DNA of 37,214 nucleotides from Spirochaetaceae bacterium (GTDB lineage Bacteria > Spirochaetota > Spirochaetia > PWKH01), in NCBI GenBank assembly GCA_003559765.1, contig PWKH01000146.1:1-37214 (forward strand), in the 5' to 3' direction. Under the pieces are notes generated by a model. That model saw nothing but the letters and a program-made list of their open reading frames with translations. It was not told the DNA's origin and did no database searches. Below, piece after piece: positions 25,332 to 35,065 of this stretch. Within the stretch, counting starts at the first letter, position 1, and each line of letters begins with the position of its first letter. Both the position numbers and the translations under genes were made by a program.

Positions 25332-26489
25332 TTATTCCAGTTCATCAAGATCTTCCTCTTCCATCGCTGCAGGCTTCGGCGACACAATTCTGAGTATTTC
25401 ATTGCGCACCTGCTCATCATGATTCATCAGCCGCTTCAGGGAGGTCGGGGTAAAGCGCTGAGTACGGATATCCCTCCTTCGGTCGTCAACTGCCTGCCTC
25501 AGTTCCCCGTCCAGCGCATCCGCAGCTTCCAGCGAATCAATACCCCGCAGGGCGGAGAGGACGTTCACGGCATTCTGATGCCTGATATGATGCTCTAAAG
25601 ACGCCAGGACATGGACAATCTGCTCCCGCTCCTGGGGATTGTACATATCCGCGAATTCATACTGCTCAAGGCATTTGAACATCTGGAGAATCGGCTCCAG
25701 CGCCTCCGGGGAGATGCAGTAAAACCGGTATCCCTGTTCATAATACGAGAGGGTCTTCAATCCCCCGACGGCCATGGACGGAACGATAAAGAACACCCGC
25801 GGATAGATCTGATCCCTCTCAGCACTTGCAGCCAGCTTCCCGGCGGTCTGTTTCGCCTGAGATGCCAGATAGGCCTGGAGGTTCTGGGACTTGGAAAGCT
25901 TCGCATCGAAAATCACGTACTGATCGAGAAACCGGATCATGCTGTCGGGCTTCAGTCCCTGGTCAAAGTCCTCGGGCAGCTGGGTGTTGTCATAAAAAGG
26001 AAAATAGAGATCATTCCGGGAGGTGAGCTCCCGAAGCAGGGAGAGGGTCTGCTGCTCATGGAGCGCCCACTGCCGGTCCCGGTTCTCCTGCTCCTGCTGG
26101 CGGCGCTGCCGCTGCTCTTCAATGATGCGCTCGCGCTGGTCCGTCAGGGCAGCACGGGCTTCTTCAAGGTCCCGGATGCGCTGCTCCTGCTCCCGGAGAC
26201 GCTGCTGTTCGGCATGCCGCAGCCCGGCAAGCTCCTGCTGGGCTAAAGCGAGCTGCTGTCTGGCCTGCTCCAGCCGCAGGGAGAGATCGCGTTTCTCCTC
26301 CTGGTCTGTACGCTGCTGCTGTTCAAGCTGCCGGAGGGACTGCTCATCAAGTCTGCGCTGCTGCTCCAGCTCATCCCGGCGGTATTCCGCCAGTTTCAGC
26401 GCTCCCCGGAGATGCATTCCCCACAGCAGCAGACCGAGAGAAGCCAGCAGTCCTGCCCCGATGATCCATATACCTGCACCTAGTTCCAT
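25332..26489 (-). CDS. RmuC-like protein (TM, long coiled coil, restriction-nuclease-like domain)
   Basis: N-terminal TM, Gln/Arg/Glu-rich coiled coil, then KPDSMIRFLDQYVIFDAKLSKSQNLQAYL resembling the RmuC PD-x-DAK core. Confidence 0.75.
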   Translation of the reverse strand: MELGAGIWIIGAGLLASLGLLLWGMHLRGALKLAEYRRDELEQQRRLDEQSLRQLEQQQRTDQEEKRDLSLRLEQARQQLALAQQELAGLRHAEQQRLREQEQRIRDLEEARAALTDQRERIIEEQRQRRQQEQENRDRQWALHEQQTLSLLRELTSRNDLYFPFYDNTQLPEDFDQGLKPDSMIRFLDQYVIFDAKLSKSQNLQAYLASQAKQTAGKLAASAERDQIYPRVFFIVPSMAVGGLKTLSYYEQGYRFYCISPEALEPILQMFKCLEQYEFADMYNPQEREQIVHVLASLEHHIRHQNAVNVLSALRGIDSLEAADALDGELRQAVDDRRRDIRTQRFTPTSLKRLMNHDEQVRNEILRIVSPKPAAMEEEDLDELE

Positions 26490-26504
26490 AGGCCCATCAT
26501 ATCG

Positions 26505-27998
26505 TTAAAACCGGTGATTTTCCACTCCCGGAAATACCATTTCGACCCGGGCACCGCCGAGAAGACAGGGATCCGCCGCCCTGATGATGCCCTGATGCAG
26601 CCGCATGATCTCTCGGCTTATGGAAAGACCGAGTCCTGCCCCGCCTGCTTCCCTCCCGCGGTGTCCGTCAATCCGATAGAACCGCTCAAAGATTTCATTC
26701 CGGTGCTCCGGACTGATTCCGGGTCCTGAGTCCTCCACTGAAATAATCAGCTCCCCCTGACGGCTGATGCTGCAGGAGACATCAACTGATCCGCCCCGGG
26801 GTGTATGGCGGAGGGCGTTCGCAAGCAGATTCGACAGCACCTGGGTGATTTTTTTCTCATCACAGAATATGACTGCCGACGCATCAGCAGGGAGGGCTCC
26901 GGGGGCGGCCGCCTGCTGGCGGGTGAAGGTTATGTGTCTTCCTTCAGCCAGTGCCGTAAATGCCGATATTCCCCGGTCTGCCAGCTGACATACCCGAAAT
27001 TCCTCCTTCCGGATCACCATGGTGCCTGCTTCAGCAGCAGAGAGTTCCTGGAGCTCTTCAATTAGCCGGGAGAGCTGCCGCACCTCAGCCTCCATTGCCG
27101 AGAGATGCTCCCGGTCGGCAGGGTACACCCCTTCCAGGAGCATTTCAATTTCTGCTGCCAGCAGCGAGACCGGCGTACGCAGTTCATGGGCGGCATCAGT
27201 TATCACCCGGCGTTTCCAGAGGTCGCTCCGGTGCAGGGATTCAACCATGGCGTTGAATGATTCTGAAAGTTCTCCCAGTTCATCCCGCCGCCTTGTGGGC
27301 ACCTTCACCTCATAGGTTCCTCCGGCGATCTGCTTCGATGCCCTGCTCAGATCTCCAACCGGAGCAACAATATGACGGAAGAGCAGCACGCTCACCGCTG
27401 CAGCCAGGACCGCTGCTGCCAGCGCCGTGATGATAATCCACCGATTCATGGAAACCAGTACCGCGCTGCGGTACTGGTCCAGGGACGGATCAATCATCGT
27501 GCCGGCAAATACATAGGCAACAGTTTCCCCGTCGGCATCCACCGGGGCGCCCCGCTCCGGGGACAGAGCTGAAATATCGGAGGTCTGCAGTCCGGACCCG
27601 TGGTGCAGCTGAATCTGCCCCCTGGTGTCGGTCACCACGATATCCTGCATCGGATCCTGCTCCCGATGCAGCATACTGTGAAACATGGGAAGTCCTGAAG
27701 CAGGTGACTCTCCCCGCATATGGTGACGCCCATGCTGCATGGAAGCCGGCTGCTGCTCCTGCAGCAGGGAGAAAAACCGCTCCTCGCTGATTTCATCGTC
27801 GGAGTCGTGATAGGAGAAGCTCAGTTCATCCGACAAGAGCCCCGCAATCTGCTGAGAAAGCTGGAGATCACTCACCTGTGCGTACTCAGCGAATTCCTGT
27901 TCCAGAGTGTATCTTGCAGAAACTGCAATCCCTCCTGCAAACAGGATGATCACCAGCAGAAAACTGGCGGACAGTTTGATCCATAACCGATTGAACAT
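26505..27998 (-). CDS. Membrane sensor histidine kinase (HAMP-HisKA-HATPase)
   Basis: Two TM segments, HAMP-like region, VITDAAHELRTPVSLLAAEIEML (H-box), NLLANALRHTPRGGSV (N-box), VEDSGPGIS, GAGLGLSISREI. Start trimmed to MFNRLWIK. Confidence 0.95.
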   Translation of the reverse strand: MFNRLWIKLSASFLLVIILFAGGIAVSARYTLEQEFAEYAQVSDLQLSQQIAGLLSDELSFSYHDSDDEISEERFFSLLQEQQPASMQHGRHHMRGESPASGLPMFHSMLHREQDPMQDIVVTDTRGQIQLHHGSGLQTSDISALSPERGAPVDADGETVAYVFAGTMIDPSLDQYRSAVLVSMNRWIIITALAAAVLAAAVSVLLFRHIVAPVGDLSRASKQIAGGTYEVKVPTRRRDELGELSESFNAMVESLHRSDLWKRRVITDAAHELRTPVSLLAAEIEMLLEGVYPADREHLSAMEAEVRQLSRLIEELQELSAAEAGTMVIRKEEFRVCQLADRGISAFTALAEGRHITFTRQQAAAPGALPADASAVIFCDEKKITQVLSNLLANALRHTPRGGSVDVSCSISRQGELIISVEDSGPGISPEHRNEIFERFYRIDGHRGREAGGAGLGLSISREIMRLHQGIIRAADPCLLGGARVEMVFPGVENHRF

Positions 27999-28011
27999 AC
28001 CCTTTACCTGT

Positions 28012-28704
28012 CTACTCCCGGGCAAAATAATATCCCCCTCCCCGCCGCGTAAGCAGATATCTCGGTCTGGAGGGATCATGCTCTATGATCTTCCTGATGT
28101 TCTTCACATGGGCATCAACCGTGCGTTCCAGGCCTTCATACAGGTCGCTGCTGAGATGATCAATGATCCGGGACCGGGAGAACACCATCCCGGGACGGCT
28201 CATCAGCAGATGCAGCAGCCGGTACTGCAGGGAAGTAACCGGAAGCTCCCGGCTGTTCTGCCATATCTGCTGGGAGTTCTCATCCACGGTAAAACCCAGA
28301 TGACTCCAGCTGTTTCTGCTCTGTCCCCCGGAGGTGCTTCCGGATCCGCCGCGGCGAAGCGCAACGGCAATTCTTGCTTCAAGTTCCCTGAGACTGAAGG
28401 GCTTCACCATGTAGTCATCAGTTCCCGCCTCAAATCCCTTGAGCTTATCCTCCTCAGCGCCTTTGGCCGTAAGCATGATGATCGGCACCGAACTGTGCTC
28501 CCGGATCCGGCGGGCTGCGGAGAGCCCGTCCAGTCCCGGAAGCATGATGTCGAGGACCGCCAGATCCGGCTGCAGCTGCTGAGCTTTTTTCACCGCAGCT
28601 AACCCGTCACCGGCCTCTATGACCGCAAACCCTTTTGCCGAAAGATAATCTGCAATAATTCTGCGAAGCCTCGGCTCATCTTCCACCACCAGGATTGTTG
28701 CCAT
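28012..28704 (-). CDS. OmpR/PhoB-family response regulator
   Basis: ILVVEDEPRLRRII, LAVLDIMLPGLDG, IIMLTAKG, DDYMVKPFSLRELEARI; winged-helix C-terminus RTVDAHVKNIRKIIE...YLLTRRGGGYYF. Confidence 0.97.
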   Translation of the reverse strand: MATILVVEDEPRLRRIIADYLSAKGFAVIEAGDGLAAVKKAQQLQPDLAVLDIMLPGLDGLSAARRIREHSSVPIIMLTAKGAEEDKLKGFEAGTDDYMVKPFSLRELEARIAVALRRGGSGSTSGGQSRNSWSHLGFTVDENSQQIWQNSRELPVTSLQYRLLHLLMSRPGMVFSRSRIIDHLSSDLYEGLERTVDAHVKNIRKIIEHDPSRPRYLLTRRGGGYYFARE

Positions 28705-28727
28705 GATCTGTCCTCCAGAAATCTTGA

Positions 28728-29453
28728 TTATCGCCGCATGCCCCTGCTGCGGTGCATCTGATCATGCAGATTCTGCATATCCTGCGGTTCTGCTGCTCTT
28801 CTGCCGTAAGGGAGGTTCTCCCCGCTGACCTCATCGCTCAAGGGACTTCGGCTTCCGTACCGTTCTCCTGCATCAGCCGGCTCCTGGAATTTTCTCCAGC
28901 CCCCGTGATGCATCCCGGCGGTACTGCCGTGCTCCCACCCGTAAGAAAACGCAGGACTGTCCTGCAGGGCTTTTTCAGCAGGAGCAGCCTCTCCCCATCT
29001 GCCGAATCCCCGGCTGCTGTGATGAGGGCCGTAGTGAGGGGAACCTGCTCTATCAGCCGGCAGGAGCAGTACGCCCTCCGGTGAGGTGATGCCGAGGGAG
29101 AAGGATTCACCGTCTATCACGGCCCGGGAGATCATCATCCGCTTCATATTTTCATAGGGCAGTTCACCGGGCATAATATAGCCGTAGACCGTCACTTCTG
29201 ATTCAGAATCTACGTCGATATCTGCGGCCAGATGGCGGTGATACTGCAGCAGATACCGGGTCTCTTCCGCCTCAAGCACGACCTGTCTGCCGAAAATCGA
29301 CAGCCTGCCGGTAACGCCGATCTCCCGAAGTTCAACTGTCGAATCCTCCGTCTCAGCAGATTCCGGCATCTGCTCCTCCACTGATCCCTGAGCAAAAGCG
29401 CTCAGGCTCATGGTCATCATCAGCACCAAAGTCAGCATTCCAATCCGATTCAT
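28728..29453 (-). CDS. Secreted His/Met-rich hypothetical protein
   Basis: Signal peptide MNRIGMLTLVLMMTMSLSAFAQG; C-terminal HYGPHHSSRGFG, HGSTAGMHHGGW, MQNLHDQMHRSRGMRR; GAGGAG SD. Confidence 0.82.
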   Translation of the reverse strand: MNRIGMLTLVLMMTMSLSAFAQGSVEEQMPESAETEDSTVELREIGVTGRLSIFGRQVVLEAEETRYLLQYHRHLAADIDVDSESEVTVYGYIMPGELPYENMKRMMISRAVIDGESFSLGITSPEGVLLLPADRAGSPHYGPHHSSRGFGRWGEAAPAEKALQDSPAFSYGWEHGSTAGMHHGGWRKFQEPADAGERYGSRSPLSDEVSGENLPYGRRAAEPQDMQNLHDQMHRSRGMRR

Positions 29454-29464
29454 AATCGCTCCTC

Positions 29465-29485
29465 GATACTCCCCATAGGAGTATC
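29465..29485. promoter_or_regulatory. Palindrome GATACTCC-N5-GGAGTATC overlapping the predicted -10/start site of the His/Met-rich operon
   Basis: Exact 8-bp arms around ccata. Confidence 0.6.
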
Positions 29486-29511
29486 ATATGTAAGTTTTCC
29501 TGATATGACTA
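29483..29511 (-). promoter_or_regulatory. Candidate promoter of the His/Met-rich protein-RR-HK operon
   Basis: Minus strand -35 TAGTCA (29506-29511), N17, -10 TATGAT (29483-29488). Confidence 0.45.
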
Positions 29512-29540
29512 TACGAAGGGTATATGAAAAATCTATGAAA
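29512..29540. promoter_or_regulatory. Three 11-bp-phased heptamers, candidate response-regulator site
   Basis: TACGAAG (29512), TATGAAA (29523), TATGAAA (29534), start-to-start spacing 11 and 11 bp, abutting the -35. Confidence 0.5.
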
Positions 29541-29605
29541 GCCCGATTTTTTTTCCACCCGAAAATTCCCTATTTTCCCCCGCTGTGCTATAGTCTGAAG
29601 CTATC

Positions 29606-31024
29606 ATGAACACCCCTGGTCAAACAGACAGCACCCTCAGAATCGGAAGGACCTCCATGATTGCCGCCGGGGTAATTCTGCTGGTGCTGATGACCGTCTC
29701 CGGCATCTTAACCCGCATGATCCCTCCCGGCGCCTTCGAGCGGACAGCGGAAAACGGGATGGAGATGATCCGGGAGGGAAGCTTCCGCTGGATCGATGCA
29801 GATCCCCTGCCGGTCTGGAGATGGTACACCGCCCCGGTTGAGGTCCTCTTCGGTCCCGACGGGGTGATGATCATCGGCATCATCGTTTTTATGTGCGCTG
29901 TCGCCGGGGCGGTCAACATTCTCTACTCCGGAGGGATTCTCACATATCTGCTGCAGCGGATCATGCATACCTTTTCCGGGCGCCGCTACCTCATGGAAGG
30001 GGTGATTATTCTGATGCTGATGCTCTTCGGAAGCCTGCTGGGAAGCATGGAGGAGGTGGTGGTCCTTGTTCCCATGTTCACAGCACTTGCAGTAAGCATG
30101 GGGTGGGACCGGCTCACCGGCCTCGGTCTGAGTCTGGGAGCCATCGCCTTCGGCTTCGCTGCCGCCCTGACCAACCCCTTCACCATCGGAGCTGCCCAGC
30201 GCATAGCAGGGCTGCCCCTCTTCTCAGGCCTCTTCTACCGGCTGATCATTTTCGTGACCGTCTACCTGCTGTACACCTGGTACGTCATCACCAAATCCAG
30301 GCAGCAGGAAAAAATCTCCGGCGGCAGCTGTGCTTCCTCGGAGATCGGCGCTGCGCCGCCGGCATCACCGGAGAAACACCGGGCGCTGGTGTGGTTTGCC
30401 GCCTGGATGGCGGTGATGGCGGCGGTGATTGCCGCCTTCTCCCAGAGCGCAGTTCTTTCGCAGTATATCCTGCCGGCTGTCATGGTCAGCTTTGTTGCCG
30501 CCGGGGCGGGCTCCGGCGCCTGTGCCGGCATGTCTTTCCGAAAGCTGGTCCGCCGGTTCTTCCAGGGGGCAGCCGGTATTGCTCCCGGAATCATCCTGAT
30601 TCTCATGGCCGCCAGCATCAAGCATATCGTCAGCACCGGGGGAGCCATGGATACGATTCTTTACCGCTCCCAGCAGTGGATTACCGGAATGGGCCCCTAC
30701 GGTGCGGTGATCATGATGTATGCCCTGGTGCTGGTGCTGAATATCTTCATCAGCTCAGGCTCGGCCAAGGCCTTCCTGGTGATGCCGGTGATTACCCCCC
30801 TCGCTGATATCGCCGGCGTATCCAGACAGAGCGCCGTGCTGGCATACCAGTTCGGGGACGGATTTTCGAACATTCTTTATCCTACCAATGCGCTGCTGCT
30901 CATCTGCCTGGCTATCTCCGGAGTCAGCTACCTGCAGTGGCTCAAATGGATATGGAAGATACAGCTGATATTTTTCCTCTGCTCCCTGTTATTTCTGCTT
31001 ATCGCTGTATATATTGGATACTGA
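29606..31024 (+). CDS. YfcC-family (C4-dicarboxylate/amino-acid anaerobic carrier type) permease; possible true start at 29657
   Basis: TRMIPPGAFERT, GSMEEVVVLVPMFTALAVSMGWDRLTGLGLSLGAIAFGFAAALTNPFTIGAAQRIAGLPLFSG. ATG 29657 has the better SD (GGAAGGA). Confidence 0.85.
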   Translation: MNTPGQTDSTLRIGRTSMIAAGVILLVLMTVSGILTRMIPPGAFERTAENGMEMIREGSFRWIDADPLPVWRWYTAPVEVLFGPDGVMIIGIIVFMCAVAGAVNILYSGGILTYLLQRIMHTFSGRRYLMEGVIILMLMLFGSLLGSMEEVVVLVPMFTALAVSMGWDRLTGLGLSLGAIAFGFAAALTNPFTIGAAQRIAGLPLFSGLFYRLIIFVTVYLLYTWYVITKSRQQEKISGGSCASSEIGAAPPASPEKHRALVWFAAWMAVMAAVIAAFSQSAVLSQYILPAVMVSFVAAGAGSGACAGMSFRKLVRRFFQGAAGIAPGIILILMAASIKHIVSTGGAMDTILYRSQQWITGMGPYGAVIMMYALVLVLNIFISSGSAKAFLVMPVITPLADIAGVSRQSAVLAYQFGDGFSNILYPTNALLLICLAISGVSYLQWLKWIWKIQLIFFLCSLLFLLIAVYIGY

Positions 31025-31036
31025 CAGGAGGAATGC

Positions 31037-32470
31037 ATGGTCTTCTTATATTCAGCAGGCATCATAGTGCTCCTGGCCGCTGCAGTCATCCTGGCGAGAG
31101 CCGCCGCCTGCAGAAGCACTGAGATCTCTGAAGCTCCCACGGTTACCTCACTTCCTCCGGCAGAACGTGCCGTCGGGCATCTCAGTGAAGCTCTTCGGAT
31201 TCCGACTGTCTCGCCGGGAGATCACCGGCAGGCCTTTGCGGACTTTGCCGCATGGCTGGAGCAGACATATCCCCTGGTGCATTCCTCTTTTGATCTGACC
31301 ACAGCGGCAGAATACACCCGGATGTATCACTGGAAAGGAAGGGACAATACCCTGAAGCCGGTGCTGCTGATCGCCCATCAGGACGTGGTCGCCCCAGGAG
31401 ATCCATCCTGCTGGAGTGTTCCTCCCTTCTCCGGCGAGCAGAGCGGCGGTTTTGTCTGGGGCCGAGGCGCCCTTGATATGAAGGGGCAGCTCATCGCCCT
31501 TCTGGAATCAGCGGAGTGGCTCCTTGCACAGGGGTTTCAGCCGAAACGGTCGATCTACCTGGTCTTCGGCCATGATGAAGAATCCCGGGGGGACGGAGCA
31601 AAGGAAGCGGCGCAGTACTTCAGAGACCAGGGGATCACCTTTCAGCTCCTGCTGGACGAGGGAGGACTGGTGAGCGAACAGGTGATCCCCGGCCTCAGCC
31701 GGCCGGCGGCTACCACCGGAATTGCAGAAAAGGGGTATCTGGACGTCAAGCTCACCTGCACCATGCCGGGGGGACATTCCTCCATGCCCCGACGGCGCAC
31801 ATCCTTAGGCATCCTTGCTGAGGTCCTCGCCGATATTGAACGCAGGCAGTTTCCCCTGCGGCTTACCCCGGTTTCCCGGCTGTTTTTCCAGGCCGTCAGG
31901 CCGCATATGCCCTTCTCCTACCGGTTGATTCTGGCCAACCTCCCGCTGTTTTCACCCCTGTTTCTCCGGTACCTCTCGAGGATCCCCGTGGGCAACGCCA
32001 TGGTGCGCACCACCACCGCAGTCACCATGGCCGCCGGAAGCGATGCGCCGAACAAACTGCCGGCAGTCTCCACAGCGATGGTCAACTTCAGGCTGCTCCA
32101 CGGTGATGACGAGCAGCGGGTGCTTGCCCATGTCAGATCATGCATCGGCAGCCGGCCGGTCACCTGCGAGGCGGTCAGGTCACAGCTGCCCTCACGGATA
32201 TCCGACCCGGAAAGCAGCGGGTATTATCTGGTACGCAGAACCATCCGGCAGGTATTCCCCGAGGCCGTCACCGTTCCGTACCTGATGACCGGAGGAACTG
32301 ACGCCAGGGCCTACGAAGATCTGGCTGATGCGGTCTGCCGGTTTTCTCCCTACCGGCTTTCCCAAGATGAGATCAACCGCATGCACGCCAGCGATGAGCG
32401 TATTTCCTATGAGAATATTGAGCGGGCTGTCCGGTTCTATCTCCAGCTGCTGGAGAATCTGCAGAACTAA
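31037..32470 (+). CDS. M20-family metallopeptidase, CPS1/PM20D1-like, N-terminally membrane-anchored
   Basis: [106 protein letters not shown]. Confidence 0.9.
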   Translation: MVFLYSAGIIVLLAAAVILARAAACRSTEISEAPTVTSLPPAERAVGHLSEALRIPTVSPGDHRQAFADFAAWLEQTYPLVHSSFDLTTAAEYTRMYHWKGRDNTLKPVLLIAHQDVVAPGDPSCWSVPPFSGEQSGGFVWGRGALDMKGQLIALLESAEWLLAQGFQPKRSIYLVFGHDEESRGDGAKEAAQYFRDQGITFQLLLDEGGLVSEQVIPGLSRPAATTGIAEKGYLDVKLTCTMPGGHSSMPRRRTSLGILAEVLADIERRQFPLRLTPVSRLFFQAVRPHMPFSYRLILANLPLFSPLFLRYLSRIPVGNAMVRTTTAVTMAAGSDAPNKLPAVSTAMVNFRLLHGDDEQRVLAHVRSCIGSRPVTCEAVRSQLPSRISDPESSGYYLVRRTIRQVFPEAVTVPYLMTGGTDARAYEDLADAVCRFSPYRLSQDEINRMHASDERISYENIERAVRFYLQLLENLQN

Positions 32471-33462
32471 ATCCTGCCGATGGTGGCGGCCATGACCGCT
32501 TTGATGGTATGGATCCGGTTTTCCGCCTCGTCAAAGACCACGGAATGGGGGCTGGTGAACACCTCATGGGTAACCTCCATCTCCGTAAGTCCGAAACGCT
32601 GATGCACTTCTTTGGCAATATCGGTTTCAAGATCATGGAAGGCCGGCAGGCAGTGCATGAACTTCACCTGATCGTTCCCGGTCCGCCTGATCATCTCCAT
32701 ATTCACCTGGTAGGGCTTCAGTAGTTCTATGCGCCGTTCAAACTGGCTCTCCTCTCCCATGGATACCCAGACATCGGTATAGAGCACATCTGCACCAGCC
32801 ACCCCTTCGTCGATGCGGTCGGTAACTGTGATCTGCGAGCCCGTCGTTCCTCCCAGAGAGCGCATTTGGTCAAGCAGCCCGGCATCCGGTGCAAGCTCGG
32901 AAGGCGAGAGCAGCGTCAGGTCTATCCCCAGTTTCGCCGCTCCGATCATCAGTGAATTCGCCATGTTGTTCCGGCAGTCCCCGACATAGACCATCTTCAC
33001 ATCGCTGAAGGGTTTGGGAACATGCTCCTGCACCGTCATCATGTCGGCGAGCACCTGGGTCGGATGATAGGTATCAGTAAGGCCGTTCCACACCGGCACT
33101 CCCGCATGGGCGGCGAGAAGCTCCACGGTCTTTTGCTTGAATCCCCTGAATTCTATTCCGTCATAATAGCGCCCGAGGACTGCGGCGGTATCTTCAATTG
33201 ACTCTTTCTTTCCCATCTGGCTGTTGGTCAGGAAGGTAACTCTGCCGCCTTCATCAAACGCGGCCACTTCAAAGGCGCAGCGCGTACGGGTGGAGGCTTT
33301 CTCAAAGAGCAGAACAATATTTTTCCCTGCAAGCAGATCCCCTTGAATTCCCGAGCGTTTTTTCTGTTTCAGATCTATGGAGAGGTTCAGCAGATAGCGG
33401 ATCTCCTCAGGCGAAAAATCCATAAGCGTCAGCAGACTTCTTCCCCGTAATGTCAGCGGCAT
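32467..33462 (-). CDS. arcB: Ornithine carbamoyltransferase (catabolic context)
   Basis: [51 protein letters not shown]; downstream of arcA. Confidence 0.95.
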   Translation of the reverse strand: MPLTLRGRSLLTLMDFSPEEIRYLLNLSIDLKQKKRSGIQGDLLAGKNIVLLFEKASTRTRCAFEVAAFDEGGRVTFLTNSQMGKKESIEDTAAVLGRYYDGIEFRGFKQKTVELLAAHAGVPVWNGLTDTYHPTQVLADMMTVQEHVPKPFSDVKMVYVGDCRNNMANSLMIGAAKLGIDLTLLSPSELAPDAGLLDQMRSLGGTTGSQITVTDRIDEGVAGADVLYTDVWVSMGEESQFERRIELLKPYQVNMEMIRRTGNDQVKFMHCLPAFHDLETDIAKEVHQRFGLTEMEVTHEVFTSPHSVVFDEAENRIHTIKAVMAATIGRI

Positions 33463-33474
33463 AGGTTCCTCCGA

Positions 33475-34704
33475 TTATAGTTCTTCCCGGCACAGAGGCA
33501 TGCTCATGCACCGGGGGCCGCCCCGGCCCCGCACCAGCTCTGATCCCCGGATGGGAATCACCCGTACGCCGTGACGTTCCAATGTCTCATTAGATACCAC
33601 ATTTCTCAGGTATGTGACAACGGTTCCCGGAGCAAGAGCGAAGGTATTGGTGCTGTCATTCCACTGCTCCCGGGCGGCGGCAATGCTGTCGCCGCCGCCG
33701 CTTCTGATCAGATCCACCGCCGGCAGCCGGAGGGAGCGCTTCAGCGCATCCTGGAGACTTCCGGCTTCACTGATTTCAAGTGAATCTGTTTTGTTTCTGA
33801 CCATGCGGAACACCTTGAGGGATGATTCAACCCCCGGGAAGATGCAGAATTTATCGCGGTCGACCATGGTGAAGACCGTATCAAGGTGCATATATGCCCG
33901 GGTGAAGGGAATCTGTATGACCAGCACCTCCCGAAACCCTTCACCGCCTCGTTCCACCGGATCGGTCATTTTCCGGGCAAAAGCCTCGATAGCCCAGACT
34001 TCGCTTCTGGCGCTGCAGCCGACTGCCGCGCAGGAGGGACCGGGGATGAGGATATCCCCGCCCTCGATGCTGCTGCCGGCGCTGTAGTCCAGGTGCAGCC
34101 GCGCTCCTGCAAACAGCGGATGATGCTGTGCTATCAGGGATATCAGCCAGTTTTCCCGGCGTCTGGATTCCGTCTTCATGACGTTTACCGCTACCCCGTC
34201 TCCCACCACGGTGGCCGGGTCCCGGGTAAAGTAGAGGTTCGGCAGAGGCGAAATGTAGTAGGGATAGGCGTCCCGAATAAAATAGGAAAGGGTCTTCTGC
34301 TTAACCTTGTGGTCCACTTCATTTTTCAGCAGCCCTCCGATGCAGTAGTCCACCAGTTGGCGCGAACCGGCCTCCCGGAGATGCTCGGTGATGATCTTTT
34401 TCAGCGACGGGGAAAACAGCTGGGAGCAATCCCCCAGATGCTCCACTGCTTCCTCCCGGAGCTTCGCATCAGCAAAAACCTCCTCAAGCAGGGTTTCGAT
34501 ATAGTGCACCCTGCAGCCCTCATCGGTCAGCACCCGGGCAAACATATCATGCTCATGCTGCATCTGCTCGAGATAGGGAATATCTTCAAAGAGCATGGAA
34601 TCAAGATACTGCGGAGTCAGCGACTCCAGCTCTCTCCCGGGACGGTGCAGCAGTACCGCTTTGAGCTTGCCCACCTCCGAGGAGACATGGATAGATTTGT
34701 TCAT
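33475..34704 (-). CDS. arcA: Arginine deiminase
   Basis: VSSEVGKLKAVLLHRPGRELESLTP, LPNLYFTRDPATVVGDGVAVNVM, SIEGGDILIPG, HLDTVFTMVD, RGGPRCMSMPL (catalytic Cys). Confidence 0.97.
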   Translation of the reverse strand: MNKSIHVSSEVGKLKAVLLHRPGRELESLTPQYLDSMLFEDIPYLEQMQHEHDMFARVLTDEGCRVHYIETLLEEVFADAKLREEAVEHLGDCSQLFSPSLKKIITEHLREAGSRQLVDYCIGGLLKNEVDHKVKQKTLSYFIRDAYPYYISPLPNLYFTRDPATVVGDGVAVNVMKTESRRRENWLISLIAQHHPLFAGARLHLDYSAGSSIEGGDILIPGPSCAAVGCSARSEVWAIEAFARKMTDPVERGGEGFREVLVIQIPFTRAYMHLDTVFTMVDRDKFCIFPGVESSLKVFRMVRNKTDSLEISEAGSLQDALKRSLRLPAVDLIRSGGGDSIAAAREQWNDSTNTFALAPGTVVTYLRNVVSNETLERHGVRVIPIRGSELVRGRGGPRCMSMPLCREEL

Positions 34705-35065
34705 ACAGGCAGTCCTTACCAGATATACCAGGATTGTATCAGCCTAGCCGAAAACTATCTCTTCTTCAACTCAAAAATTTCCTTATTACCGCCAGTTGCA
34801 GGACCGTGCAGTTTCAAAACGACTTTTTCGAATTCAGATAATACTGCCGGGGCCCGCGCCTCGGCTGTTTTCGGAATTTCTGCAGCATCTGATGCTGCTG
34901 CATACGGATTTCCGATATGCATAGGGTATCGTGCTGCGGGAGCCCCATATTCTGTCTCGGAGTCTTTGCTCAAATCTCTTTTCTCAGCAGCACCGTCACC
35001 AGTATTCAGCAGTGGCCAGTCTTGTTCCGGGGCGGCTGTTTTTACATCTTCCAGCAGCGCAGTGA

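Noticed and set aside
29541-29580. T8 tract (gattttttttcc) as a terminator
   Set aside because: No GC-rich hairpin precedes it; it lies in the divergent promoter region.
34755-34973. 72-aa minus-strand ORF
   Set aside because: Would use a TTG start without a convincing Shine-Dalgarno; the open frame extends upstream to the junction, so it is treated as part of a possible gene remnant, not a CDS.
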